A stretch of 64,000 nucleotides of DNA, from contig CAJXUD010000008.1 of assembly GCA_913061415.1 (NCBI GenBank), positions 106,917 through 170,916 of the forward strand, written 5' to 3'. The number at the start of each line of letters is the position of its first letter. Positions within the stretch are counted from its first letter, which is position 1. This DNA comes from an uncultured Oleispira sp. (lineage in GTDB: Bacteria; Pseudomonadota; Gammaproteobacteria; Pseudomonadales; Oceanobacteraceae). Positions 38,202 to 47,233 of this stretch are shown in pieces. The notes under the pieces are model-generated. The model saw nothing but the letters and a program-made list of their open reading frames with translations, made no database searches and was not told where the DNA came from. Made by a program: the position numbers and the translations under genes.

Positions 38202-40280
38202 TTAACTATTTTTAATCATTAACGCTTTCAATTCATGCAACTCATCACGCAATTGCGCCGCATGCTCAAATTTCAACTCTTTAGCTGCCATATACATCTC
38301 ATCTTCAATTTCAGACATGCGCTTGGCAATTTGAGGCGGGGTTAAACGCGCAGCTTCTGCTAGATAAGTAGCACTACCCTCTGCAACTTGCTGCTGCAAC
38401 GAACGCTTATCATTACGTCCTTTTTTATCTCGATTAGCTCGGCCACCCGGAGCTACTGCCGCTTGAAGAATATCTTCAACCGACTTGGTCACACCAAACG
38501 GTACAATACCCTGAGCTTCGTTATGAGCTTGCTGCTTAATGCGACGGCGCTTGGTTTCACCCATCGCTTTCTTCATCGAATCCGTTTCTTTATCAGCATA
38601 AAGAATCGCAATACCATTCAAGTTACGCGCCGCACGGCCAATCGTCTGAATCAGTGAACGCTCACTGCGTAAAAAGCCTTCTTTATCGGCATCAAAAATC
38701 GCCACCAAAGAGACTTCAGGAATATCCAAGCCTTCACGCAGTAAGTTAATACCGACCAAAACATCGAACTCGCCCAAGCGTAAATCTCGAATAATCTCGA
38801 CACGCTCTACGGTATCAATATCAGAGTGCAAATAACGCACACGCACATCATGCTCTAACAAATAATCCGTCAGATCTTCTGCCATGCGCTTAGTCAGCAC
38901 GGTAATTAATACGCGCTCCCCCTTAGGAGCACGAATATTAATTTCCCCTAATACATCATCAACCTGACTCACAGTTCCCTTAGTAGGATCACCTGCGGCA
39001 GGCCTCACTTCAATAATAGGATCTAGCAGACCTGTAGGTCGTACTACCTGCTCGACCACTTTATCCGCATGCTCGTTTTCGTAAGGACCGGGGGTTGCAG
39101 AGACAAAAATCGTCTGCGGAACAATCGATTCCCACTCTTCAAACTTCATTGGACGATTATCAAGCGCAGACGGTAAACGAAAACCAAACTGCACTAAATT
39201 CTCTTTGCGAGAGCGGTCACCTCGATACATGGCACCAATTTGCGGAATTGAAACGTGCGACTCATCCACAAACACCAAGGCATCATCAGGTAAATAATCA
39301 AACAAGGTAGGCGGTGCATTTCCCGAATCACGACCCGAAAGATAACGTGAATAGTTTTCAATACCCGAGCAGTACCCAAGCTCGCGCATCATCTCAAGAT
39401 CATAACGAGTGCGCTGCTCAATACGCTGCGCTTCAACCAACAAGTTATTATCTTTAAACTGCTTAATTCGGTCTTCTAGCTCGATTTCAATATGATCTAT
39501 CGCATCTAGAATGGTCTGGCGCGGCGTCACATAGTGAGTTTTAGGATAAATCGTGGCACGCGCTAAGCGCTGAACAATATGCCCTGTTAATGGGTCAAAC
39601 TGACTGATCTGCTCGACTTCATCATCAAACAACTCAATTCGAATGCCTTCATCATCGGATTCCGCAGGAAAGATATCAATCACATCACCACGGACACGGT
39701 AATTACCCCGATGAAAATCCATATCGTTGCGAACATACTGCAATTCAGCAAGGCGCTTCAACACAGTCCGCTGATCAATCTGATCACCCACCTCAAGATG
39801 CAGCATCATCTTTAAATACGATTCAGGATCACCCAAACCATAAATAGAAGACACACTGGCGATGATTACAACGTCACGGCGCTCTAATAAAGACTTGGTC
39901 GCCGAAAGACGCATTTGCTCGATGTGTTCGTTAACCGACGCATCCTTATCAATAAAGGTATCGGATGCCGCAACATACGCTTCAGGCTGGTAATAATCGT
40001 AGTAAGACACAAAATAACCGACGGCATTATTTGGAAAGAACTCTTTAAACTCCCCGTATAACTGCGCCGCCAGTGTTTTGTTATGGGCCATAATCAATGC
40101 AGGGCGTTGCTGCTCTGCAATGATATTCGCCATGGTAAAAGTTTTACCCGAGCCCGTTACGCCTAACAATGTTTGACGCAACAACCCGTCTTCCAAACCG
40201 TCAATCAGCCCCTTGATCGCACTAGGCTGATCACCCGCAGGCTGATATTTTGATTTAAGCTCAAATTTTTTATCTTTCAT
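38202..40280 (-). CDS. uvrB: Excinuclease ABC subunit B
   Basis: 692 residues. Damage-verifying helicase-like subunit of nucleotide excision repair. Walker [15 protein letters not shown] at about 41, the beta-hairpin region [20 protein letters not shown] at about 93-112, DEAD-like [12 protein letters not shown], motif [11 protein letters not shown] and the C-terminal UVR motif ([20 protein letters not shown]) that contacts UvrC. Complete. No LexA box was recognised upstream; it starts only 36 bp after the end of wzz on the same strand. Confidence 0.97.
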   Translation of the reverse strand: MKDKKFELKSKYQPAGDQPSAIKGLIDGLEDGLLRQTLLGVTGSGKTFTMANIIAEQQRPALIMAHNKTLAAQLYGEFKEFFPNNAVGYFVSYYDYYQPEAYVAASDTFIDKDASVNEHIEQMRLSATKSLLERRDVVIIASVSSIYGLGDPESYLKMMLHLEVGDQIDQRTVLKRLAELQYVRNDMDFHRGNYRVRGDVIDIFPAESDDEGIRIELFDDEVEQISQFDPLTGHIVQRLARATIYPKTHYVTPRQTILDAIDHIEIELEDRIKQFKDNNLLVEAQRIEQRTRYDLEMMRELGYCSGIENYSRYLSGRDSGNAPPTLFDYLPDDALVFVDESHVSIPQIGAMYRGDRSRKENLVQFGFRLPSALDNRPMKFEEWESIVPQTIFVSATPGPYENEHADKVVEQVVRPTGLLDPIIEVRPAAGDPTKGTVSQVDDVLGEINIRAPKGERVLITVLTKRMAEDLTDYLLEHDVRVRYLHSDIDTVERVEIIRDLRLGEFDVLVGINLLREGLDIPEVSLVAIFDADKEGFLRSERSLIQTIGRAARNLNGIAILYADKETDSMKKAMGETKRRRIKQQAHNEAQGIVPFGVTKSVEDILQAAVAPGGRANRDKKGRNDKRSLQQQVAEGSATYLAEAARLTPPQIAKRMSEIEDEMYMAAKELKFEHAAQLRDELHELKALMIKNS

Positions 40281-40316
40281 AAAGCGCTATTTGTGCTCAA
40301 TCTAGTTTGTGTTTTT

Positions 40317-41834
40317 TTATTTACTTTTAAGCAGTGCCGAACGGATTAGCGCAACAAATACGCCTAAGAACAAGCCTAGAATTGCGCTTAGTACTATGAA
40401 CTTAACAAAGTTAGGGGCCATCTGCATCAAACCACCACGGACTTGAGGGGCAGAGTTTGCAATATAGACCTGTGAGTTGCTATTCAAAGTAATTTCTCGA
40501 ATAGCATCAACAAATTGACCAATATTTACCTGCACCTCATTAAGGTCATCTTTAATTTTGACCAATGCCCCTTGTAAAATATCGACAGGATTAATACTAA
40601 TTACTTTATCTTCAGAAGCACCTTTAAGAATAGAAATTTCTTTTTCTAAGTTTAATAATTGATCAACCGCTTCCATTCTACGATCAAACAATAGCTTTCG
40701 TGTATCTACTGCGCTTAATTTTGTTCCTAACTGGATTAAAGAATCTAAAAAAGACTTATCGAACTGGGCTGAGCTACCTTGACTACTGCCTTCAGAAGCA
40801 CCAGGATATTGCTGCTGTTTGATATTAGATCCAAGCTGCTCCACCGCCAAATCATAAGAACCGATAAGTTTTATTAATCGAATATGTTCTAAATCTAATA
40901 ATCGCTGGCGTGCAAACAAGCGCACTTGAATTGCCAAATCTGAATTGGATAGGGTATCAGAATTAGAATAAGCAAAGCCACGCAGCGGGCCAATATCACG
41001 ATCACCTAGTGCATTCAAGCGGCGGCGCAAATCTTCAACACTCATATTATTAACAACCAAGCTGCCCGAGCCACTTAATCCCGCTAATTGATCTACCGCC
41101 GCGTTTAACGAACGTAAATAACTAGCCGCCTGATCATAATTATCAATTAAGTTACTGCCATCTTTAATTGCAAATGGGATTAGCGGGCGAGAAATGTCAG
41201 TATTCATCAAACCTCGATCGATAGACAAACTCGCCCATTCATTAACCGCAGTCTCAAGCAATAGTACACCTTGCTGAGCAGTTATACTTAAATTAGACAA
41301 ATCTAAAGTTAACGTAACATAACCGCGCCCGAGCTCACGAAGATCATGTAAATTTTCTTCAGCCTGCAACCGAATATCATCAGGAGTTTTAGCATTTTCT
41401 AATAAAGCCGACAATTTAAGTTCAGCTTGTTTTAAGATGCTATTAGAAGACTTAACATCAATTGCTTTTCCTAGTTTATCAACACCTAACTCTAGTCCCA
41501 ATTCAACAAGAGTATTTTGTAAAACATCATTGGTAATTAAATCACGAGGTGAAAAAGCAACACCACTAGGGTAGCTATAACTATTTTCTTTAATAAATGA
41601 GATAGAGATAGGATAATCAATACTTTGTGCGGTTGAAAAAGAAGCTTTGGCAAAATGAAAAGAAAGCACACCAAGTACTGAAATCAACATAGTGCCAATA
41701 ATTAGACCTCGCTGAGACCAAATATTTTTAATCAGATCCAAGAGATCTATTTCATCTCTTTCATGGTCATGGTCATGGTCATGGTCATGGTCATGGTCAT
41801 GATCATGGGTAGTAGCCAAATTTTTTTCACTCAT
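40317..41834 (-). CDS. wzz: Wzz-family polysaccharide chain-length regulator with N-terminal His-Asp repeat
   Basis: 505 residues. Membrane helices near 51-70 (IIGTMLISVLGVLSF) and 478-500 (FIVLSAILGLFLGVFVALI) flank a long periplasmic coiled-coil region, the Wzz layout. It sets the modal length of Wzy-polymerised O-antigen or capsule. Just before the first helix is DEIDLLDLIKNIWSQRG, the usual cytoplasmic start of Wzz proteins. The preceding N-terminus is seven His-Asp pairs and a His-Glu, from a hexanucleotide repeat, an unusual metal-binding-like tail. The periplasmic region is longer than in classical Wzz (about 330 residues). The polysaccharide locus starts 2 kb away. Confidence 0.88.
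   Translation of the reverse strand: MSEKNLATTHDHDHDHDHDHDHDHERDEIDLLDLIKNIWSQRGLIIGTMLISVLGVLSFHFAKASFSTAQSIDYPISISFIKENSYSYPSGVAFSPRDLITNDVLQNTLVELGLELGVDKLGKAIDVKSSNSILKQAELKLSALLENAKTPDDIRLQAEENLHDLRELGRGYVTLTLDLSNLSITAQQGVLLLETAVNEWASLSIDRGLMNTDISRPLIPFAIKDGSNLIDNYDQAASYLRSLNAAVDQLAGLSGSGSLVVNNMSVEDLRRRLNALGDRDIGPLRGFAYSNSDTLSNSDLAIQVRLFARQRLLDLEHIRLIKLIGSYDLAVEQLGSNIKQQQYPGASEGSSQGSSAQFDKSFLDSLIQLGTKLSAVDTRKLLFDRRMEAVDQLLNLEKEISILKGASEDKVISINPVDILQGALVKIKDDLNEVQVNIGQFVDAIREITLNSNSQVYIANSAPQVRGGLMQMAPNFVKFIVLSAILGLFLGVFVALIRSALLKSK
41762..41809. repeat. Hexanucleotide tandem repeat inside wzz
   Basis: Six perfect CATGGT units (41762-41797) followed by CATGAT and CATGGG. Read on the minus strand it encodes His-Asp repeats. 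Changes in copy number keep the frame and would alter tail length. Confidence 0.95.
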
Positions 41835-41852
41835 TTTATTATCCTGACTCTG

Positions 41853-41907
41853 TGCTGAAATAGTGCTGAAATAGTGCTGAAATAGTGTTGCACTAGTGCT
41901 GTACTAG
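41853..41907. repeat. Five 11-bp tandem repeats upstream of wzz
   Basis: Three perfect TGCTGAAATAG units, then TGTTGCACTAG and TGCTGTACTAG. They begin about 20 bases upstream of the wzz start, so in its leader or promoter. The rest of the 41835-42227 gap has a TATAAT (42115-42120) toward the aminotransferase and an imperfect inverted repeat (ACCACCTTA/TAAGGCGGT) in its leader. Confidence 0.85.
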
Positions 41908-42227
41908 TACCGTAATTCTGGGTGATGAAATAACTGAAATCTGGGACACCAAATCACCAAAGATATCAACCGATTAGCTATTTTTAACATCAGCATTCTA
42001 ACCTATATCCTGCAGACTTAAAGACTACCTTTCATATAAAGACCAAAAAAATCGAATTTTTAATGTTTGTAGAGATGATTTGATCGAAAGACTTAAAATT
42101 ACATTTTTTTTGCGTATAATGCCGCAGTTAACATCTAAAACCACCTTAATCGTTTGATATTTAGCCAAATAAGGCGGTATTGTGCTTAGGGTAACTACTT
42201 TTATAGCTGTTTTTAGAGGAAAAGATC

Positions 42228-43409
42228 TTGGATCTTCAATTGTCTGATCGCGTACAAAATATTAAACCATCTCCAACGCTAGCAGTCACTAACCGTGCTG
42301 CCGAGTTGCGTGCTGCCGGTAAAGATATTATTGGCTTAGGCGCCGGCGAGCCTGATTTTGACACACCTAAACACATTAAAGATGCTGCTATTAAGGCACT
42401 CGAAAATGGCTTTACCAAATACACTGCCGTTGATGGCACACCTTCTTTAAAGAAAGCCATTATCGACAAGTTCCAACGCGATAACGGCCTTAGCTACGAA
42501 CCTAATCAAATTTTGGTATCCTGTGGTGGTAAGCAAAGCTTCTTTAATATGGCATTAGCGTTATTAAATGCCGGTGATGAAGTAGTGATTCCTGCACCTT
42601 ATTGGGTTTCGTATCCAGACATGGTGCGTATTGCCGAAGGCACGCCGGTCATTGTAGAAACCGAACAAGCTAATCGTTTTAAAATAACGGCAGAGCAATT
42701 AGAAGCCGCTATCACGCCAAAAACCAAACTGGTCGTATTAAACAGCCCAAGCAACCCTTCAGGCGTTGCTTATACCGAAGCCGAATTAAAAGCACTAGCA
42801 ATCGTTCTTCTTAAGTTCCCGAACGTATTAGTCGCAACAGACGATATGTACGAACACATACTTTGGGCCGAAGGCGGATTCCACAATATTCTAACGGTAT
42901 GCCCAGAACTGTATGACCGCACCATCGTAATGAACGGTGTGTCGAAAGCTTATAGCATGACAGGCTGGCGCATTGGTTACATTGCTGGCCCAGAAGCCTT
43001 AGTGAAAGCGATGAAGAAAATTCAATCGCAAAGTACGTCTAACCCAACGTCTATTTCACAATACGCAGCCGAAGCCGCGCTTAATGGCAGCCAAGATTGC
43101 GTACAAGAAATGCTAAGTGCGTTCAAGGTACGCCACGACTACGTAGTGAAAGCACTAAACGAACTTCCAGGTGTTGAATGCATAGAAAGTGACGGCACCT
43201 TTTATGCTTTCCCAAGTTTTAAAGGCGCAATGGAAGCAACAGGCTGTACTACCGACGTTGAATTTGCAGAAAAGATGCTGATCGAAGCGGAAGTAGCCTT
43301 GGTACCAGGATCTGCCTTTGGCACACCTGGCCACATGCGTCTTTCTTATGCGACTAGCATGCAGAATCTAGAAACGGCGATTGCACGTTTAGCAAAAGCA
43401 TTGGCGTAA
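42228..43409 (+). CDS. Pyridoxal-phosphate aspartate/aromatic aminotransferase (class I)
   Basis: 393 residues from a TTG start at 42228 with AGAGGA seven bases before it. Aminotransferase I motifs: GAGEPDFDTPKHIKDAA, YWVSYPDMVRIAEG, NSPSNPSGVAYTE, the PLP lysine in NGVSKAYSMTGWRIGY (about residue 240) and the C-terminal arginine in PGHMRLSYATS. The subgroup is the Iota/AspC-like aspartate aminotransferase (aatA type) of Thermus, Rhizobium and many gammaproteobacteria. Likely transfers the amino group between aspartate and 2-oxoglutarate. Monocistronic; three REP-like hairpins follow. Confidence 0.92.
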   Translation: MDLQLSDRVQNIKPSPTLAVTNRAAELRAAGKDIIGLGAGEPDFDTPKHIKDAAIKALENGFTKYTAVDGTPSLKKAIIDKFQRDNGLSYEPNQILVSCGGKQSFFNMALALLNAGDEVVIPAPYWVSYPDMVRIAEGTPVIVETEQANRFKITAEQLEAAITPKTKLVVLNSPSNPSGVAYTEAELKALAIVLLKFPNVLVATDDMYEHILWAEGGFHNILTVCPELYDRTIVMNGVSKAYSMTGWRIGYIAGPEALVKAMKKIQSQSTSNPTSISQYAAEAALNGSQDCVQEMLSAFKVRHDYVVKALNELPGVECIESDGTFYAFPSFKGAMEATGCTTDVEFAEKMLIEAEVALVPGSAFGTPGHMRLSYATSMQNLETAIARLAKALA

Positions 43410-43411
43410 AT

Positions 43412-43434
43412 GTAGGTCGGGGTTCAGCCCGACA
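43412..43434 (+). repeat. REP-like hairpin element
   Basis: GTAG foot and stem GTCGGG/CCCGAC. It begins three bases after the aminotransferase stop and may also act as its terminator. Confidence 0.7.
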
Positions 43435-43437
43435 AAT

Positions 43438-43460
43438 TGTCACCCTAAAGGGCGACCCAC
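43438..43460 (-). repeat. REP-like hairpin element, inverted
   Basis: Minus strand: GTGG foot, then GTCGCCC-TTTA-GGGTGAC. It forms an inverted pair with 43412-43434, as in BIMEs. Confidence 0.7.
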
Positions 43461-43483
43461 CTTGAATCGTATCGCGATGAACT

Positions 43484-43506
43484 GTAGGTTGGCCTTTAGG
43501 CTAACA
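43484..43506 (+). repeat. REP-like hairpin element
   Basis: GTAG foot, stem GTTGGCC-TTTA-GGCTAAC. It differs by one base from the copy at 28325-28347. Confidence 0.72.
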
Positions 43507-43578
43507 CCCGCCCTGAAAATATCTTTTAAAAAAACCATATAAATCAACAACATTTCTTAATATTTCTCGCAAATACCC

Positions 43579-43607
43579 TTGACACCCACCCAACACATCA
43601 GCATAAT
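43579..43607 (+). promoter_or_regulatory. Promoter for tRNA-Asn
   Basis: TTGACA (43579-43584), 17-base spacer, CATAAT (43602-43607), about 19 bases before the tRNA. Confidence 0.8.
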
Positions 43608-43625
43608 GCACGCACTCAACGAAGT

Positions 43626-43701
43626 TCCCTGATAGCTCAGTTGGTAGAGCAGTAGACTGTTAATCTATTGGTCGCTGGTTCAAGTCCAGCTCAGGGAGCC
43701 A
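43626..43701 (+). tRNA. tRNA-Asn (anticodon GTT)
   Basis: 76 nt with encoded CCA. Acceptor TCCCTGA/TCAGGGA, D arm TAGCTCAGTTGGTAGAGC, anticodon loop CTGTTAA, T arm GGTTCAAGTCC. Confidence 0.97.
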
Positions 43702-43800
43702 TTTTTATCCTTCCTTTTTCGTTGATTCCCTTCTAAAATAGTAAAATAAAACGTTCATTTTCTAAATCAATCGTCATAGCAGTAAGCCAAAGGGCAGACA

Positions 43801-45699
43801 ATGATTCCCTATATTTTAAATGCCTCAAGAAAAAATAAAAGACTAATTTCCGTAGGTTACGACCTCCTTGCCATCCCACTTTCAATCTATATGGCACTTG
43901 CACTGCGACACGGAACACTTCTACCAGAAATACCCAGCTCAATTATTAGCTCAATCTTAATTACCACCATCGCCTCCATTCTTATATTCATAAGACTTGG
44001 CTTATACCGAGCAGTAGTCCGCTTTATGGCCGAAAAAGCCTTTGGTGTACTTATGGTTGGCAGTGGCTTATCAGCAATTATCTTGGCAACCAGCTCGTTT
44101 TTATTACAGGCCCCACTACCAAGATCTGCGGTAATTATTTATCTATTCAGTGTATTAATTCTTATCGGTGCTCCTCGCTTATTCATTCGCGCCATCGTTA
44201 GCCAGTTAGGCAAAACAGGAACAGAGCCCGTATTAATTTACGGCGCAGGCAATCAAGGTATTGCTCTAGCAAGCTCATTAATGAATAGCGATACCTATCG
44301 CCCTTTCGCATTTATTGACGACAATACTAAAAAACAAAATACCGTGATTCACGGCTTAAAAGTTCACCCTAGCTATAAGCTCGATGAACTGCTTGAGAAC
44401 AGCAACCGAACAAAAGTACTACTAGCACTAGGCAGTGCCTCAAACTCTGCCAGAAAGCGTTTATTAGAACAGCTAGCAAGCAAAAAAATTGAAGTACTGA
44501 CCACCCCTTCTGTCAATGACATAGTCAGCGGTAAAGCTAAAATAGAAGAAGTTAAAAGAGTCGATATTGAAGACTTATTAGGCCGAGACCCCGTGCCACC
44601 TCAAGGCGACCTTATTCAACAGTGCATTACCGATAAAGTTGTCGCTGTAACCGGCGCAGGAGGCTCAATAGGATCAGAAATTTGCCGTCAGGTTGCGTTG
44701 CAAAAGCCGACTAAAGTAATTTTAATCGAACTTAATGAATTTAGCCTTTATTCGATTGAACAAGAGCTAAACACCTTAAAAAGTGAGCAAGGCTTAACAT
44801 TAGAAATCATATCTATCCTAGGCTCAGTACAAAAAGAAAACCGCCTAAAAACTGTTTTTGAAACGTTCAAGGTCGATACCGTCTATCACGCTGCTGCCTA
44901 CAAGCACGTGCCCATGGTGGAACATAACGTAGTTGAAGGCGTACGCAATAATGTGTTTGGCACTTGGTACTGCGCAGAAGCTGCAATAAAAGCGAATGTT
45001 AAAAACTTTGTACTAATCAGCACCGATAAAGCTGTTCGACCCACTAACGTTATGGGGACTTCCAAACGGGTAGCCGAGCTAGTACTTCAAGCACTTGCAA
45101 AGCGCCAACAAGATACTCGCTTTACTATGGTTCGCTTTGGCAATGTATTGGGTAGCTCTGGTTCTGTTGTTCCGCTATTTCATAAACAAATCCAAAATAG
45201 CGGCCCAATCACCGTAACGCACCCAGATATCATTCGCTACTTTATGACCATTCCAGAAGCCGCTCTGCTTGTTATTCAGGCTGGATCAATGGGGAAAGGT
45301 GGCGATGTCTTCGTTTTAGACATGGGCGAACCAGTGAAGATCACGGATCTTGCTCGTAAAATGATTCACTTATCAGGCCTAAGTGAAAAGCACAGCCAAA
45401 ATCCAGGTGGTGATATTGAAATTGAATATTCAGGACTTCGCCCTGGTGAAAAACTTTATGAAGAGCTGCTAGTGGGCGATGACGTTGAAGGTACTGAGCA
45501 CCCAAGAATCATGACAGCAAACGAAGTACATTTAAGCTGGCCAGAAACCCATAACCTGCTCAACCGCTTAGATCAAGCATGCCATGAGTTTAAAGTTGAA
45601 GATGTTATCGACCTGCTATTAGAAGCACCGGCAGCATTCAACAAACAAGGCGACATACCCGACTGGGTTCTAAATCAGACACAAAAAAATGGCGCTTAA
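43801..45699 (+). CDS. Membrane-bound UDP-N-acetylhexosamine 4,6-dehydratase, WbpM/CapD/PglF type
   Basis: 632 residues. Four N-terminal helices at about 18-37, 45-69, 81-104 and 110-130, a first Rossmann segment (LIYGAGNQGIALAS, about 142) and the catalytic SDR domain from about 282 (TGAGGSIGSEICRQ, YHAAAYKHVPMVEHN, ISTDKAVRPTNVMGTSKR). WbpM converts UDP-GlcNAc to the 4-keto-6-deoxy intermediate for QuiNAc/FucNAc or bacillosamine-type sugars. The reductase-like gene at 46305-47219 and the sugar transferase at 45747-46295 probably use its product. It is transcribed toward the polysaccharide operon, and the stop codon lies in the shared terminator. Confidence 0.93.
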   Translation: MIPYILNASRKNKRLISVGYDLLAIPLSIYMALALRHGTLLPEIPSSIISSILITTIASILIFIRLGLYRAVVRFMAEKAFGVLMVGSGLSAIILATSSFLLQAPLPRSAVIIYLFSVLILIGAPRLFIRAIVSQLGKTGTEPVLIYGAGNQGIALASSLMNSDTYRPFAFIDDNTKKQNTVIHGLKVHPSYKLDELLENSNRTKVLLALGSASNSARKRLLEQLASKKIEVLTTPSVNDIVSGKAKIEEVKRVDIEDLLGRDPVPPQGDLIQQCITDKVVAVTGAGGSIGSEICRQVALQKPTKVILIELNEFSLYSIEQELNTLKSEQGLTLEIISILGSVQKENRLKTVFETFKVDTVYHAAAYKHVPMVEHNVVEGVRNNVFGTWYCAEAAIKANVKNFVLISTDKAVRPTNVMGTSKRVAELVLQALAKRQQDTRFTMVRFGNVLGSSGSVVPLFHKQIQNSGPITVTHPDIIRYFMTIPEAALLVIQAGSMGKGGDVFVLDMGEPVKITDLARKMIHLSGLSEKHSQNPGGDIEIEYSGLRPGEKLYEELLVGDDVEGTEHPRIMTANEVHLSWPETHNLLNRLDQACHEFKVEDVIDLLLEAPAAFNKQGDIPDWVLNQTQKNGA

Positions 45700-45710
45700 T
45701 AGCGCCATTT
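45687..45710. terminator. Bidirectional terminator ending both arms of the polysaccharide locus
   Basis: AAATGGCGCT (45687-45696), loop TAAT, AGCGCCATTT (45701-45710). The minus strand has a run of seven T after it. The stop of the dehydratase gene is within the stem-loop. Confidence 0.88.
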
Positions 45711-45746
45711 TCATTTAACCTTTTTTATACAATCTAAAGCTCTAAG

Positions 45747-46295
45747 TTAGCTAACCCTATCACCAGCACCAGCACCCAAAACAGTTTGAAATATGTATTT
45801 AAAATAATTTTTTAATTTCATATTTTTGATCATTTCAGCATCAGTTTTAGCAAGTAGCTCTGGCATAGACATATCGATATCATTTACCTGTGCTAATCCC
45901 GTAATGCCTGGGCGAACATCGAAAACACCTTCACTTTCACGTGCAAAGGTTAATTCTACCTGATTAAATAATCCTGGGCGTGGACCAACTAAGCTCATTT
46001 CACCTTTCAGCACATTCCAAAGCTGGGGTAGCTCATCCAACTTCGTTTTACGTAAAAAACCACCAAATTTAGTAATAGAAGCAGTGCTTGCTAAATGACT
46101 AGCCACCGATTCAGTATCAACTGACATGGTTCTAAACTTAACAAGGATAAAAGGCTTTTTGTTACGCCCCACACGCTCTTGTTTGAAGATTGGCGAGCCA
46201 GTATCGAAGTATCCTAATATAAATATTAGTGAAAGCACAGGCATACCAAAAAGTAAACCAATAAAAGATAGCATTATATCAAGTAAACGTATCAT
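45747..46295 (-). CDS. PglC-like phosphoglycosyl transferase (initiating sugar transferase)
   Basis: 182 residues, the short monotopic form. N-terminal membrane segment ([19 protein letters not shown]), then [20 protein letters not shown], the catalytic Asp-Glu in [28 protein letters not shown] and [12 protein letters not shown]. It moves a phospho-sugar from UDP-sugar to undecaprenyl phosphate, starting each repeat unit at the inner membrane. The likely substrate is a 6-deoxy-HexNAc made by the neighbouring dehydratase and reductase (inference). Last gene of the operon. Confidence 0.92.
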   Translation of the reverse strand: MIRLLDIMLSFIGLLFGMPVLSLIFILGYFDTGSPIFKQERVGRNKKPFILVKFRTMSVDTESVASHLASTASITKFGGFLRKTKLDELPQLWNVLKGEMSLVGPRPGLFNQVELTFARESEGVFDVRPGITGLAQVNDIDMSMPELLAKTDAEMIKNMKLKNYFKYIFQTVLGAGAGDRVS

Positions 46296-46304
46296 GTATT
46301 CCTC

Positions 46305-47219
46305 CTATTTAAAGCAACGATCAATACCTTCCTCTACGGAAACACTTGGCTCCCAAGATAGAGTATTCTTAGTATGAGAAATATCAATCTGTAAATTACT
46401 ATTCATTCGATCAATAATATTTTTTTTTCCGACGATGTATGCACAAGCTTTAAGAATATTGACATGTACAGACAACAAGCTTGCCCTTCCCCCACAAGAG
46501 AAAATCATCAACTCTAAAAGCTCTGTTGTTGAAATATCATAATCGTCACTGACTAAGAAAACCTGATTTGCTGCTTTAGGGTGAACTATACAGATAGATA
46601 TCAGGTCAACAAGATTATCTAAACCAACTAAACTTCGTTTATTATTCAGCGAACCTAAAGGTAAAGGTAAACCTAATTTTACCAATTTAATAAACTTACC
46701 AAAATTACCAGGGGCTCCTTTACCATAGATTAGTGGAGGTCTAATAATAACAATTTCCATTCCAGTTTCTTTTGAAATCTGTTTTAATCCAAGCTCTGCT
46801 TCATATTTAGATATTGCATAGGACTCACTAGGATTACATTCATCATTATTTTTAAATGGCCGTTCTGTACTTAATCCATTAACACCAATCGAGCTTATAT
46901 ACACAAATCTATCAACACCTTGCGACGCTGCCTGCTTCGCAAGGTTAAGCGCGCTTAAGCAGTTTACATTACGAAACTGCTCCAACATGTCCACTCCCTC
47001 ATTTGTTACATGAGCTAAACCGAGACAATATACAACGCAATTAATATTATCTAAATGCGAGCTCCAATCAGTTGTTGGTTTCACATCTATTTTAACCCCC
47101 CTGTAACCAACATCTGACAATCGACTCCTATAGGTCCCAATAACATCGTATTTAGCCTGCAATTTCTTAAATAGGTAACTACCTAAAAACCCAGAAGCGC
47201 CAGTTAATAATATTGCCAT
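46305..47219 (-). CDS. NAD-dependent epimerase/reductase (WbpV-like)
   Basis: 304 residues. Rossmann loop TGASGFLGSYLFKKL at 6-20; catalytic triad region YISSIGVNG and SYAISKYEAELGL (YxxxK). Extended SDR family. In Pseudomonas O-antigen loci a similar enzyme (WbpV) reduces the WbpM product to UDP-QuiNAc or UDP-FucNAc; the pairing here suggests the same. It is next to the phosphoglycosyl transferase gene (9 bp). A UDP-hexose 4-epimerase role cannot be excluded. Confidence 0.87.
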   Translation of the reverse strand: MAILLTGASGFLGSYLFKKLQAKYDVIGTYRSRLSDVGYRGVKIDVKPTTDWSSHLDNINCVVYCLGLAHVTNEGVDMLEQFRNVNCLSALNLAKQAASQGVDRFVYISSIGVNGLSTERPFKNNDECNPSESYAISKYEAELGLKQISKETGMEIVIIRPPLIYGKGAPGNFGKFIKLVKLGLPLPLGSLNNKRSLVGLDNLVDLISICIVHPKAANQVFLVSDDYDISTTELLELMIFSCGGRASLLSVHVNILKACAYIVGKKNIIDRMNSNLQIDISHTKNTLSWEPSVSVEEGIDRCFK

Positions 47220-47233
47220 AAATTCCTATCTTA

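Noticed and set aside
40281..40316. LexA box before uvrB
   Set aside because: No CTGT-N8-ACAG sequence was found in the short gap before uvrB.
27271..41907. CRISPR array
   Set aside because: The tandem repeats are head-to-tail without spacers and no cas gene is present.
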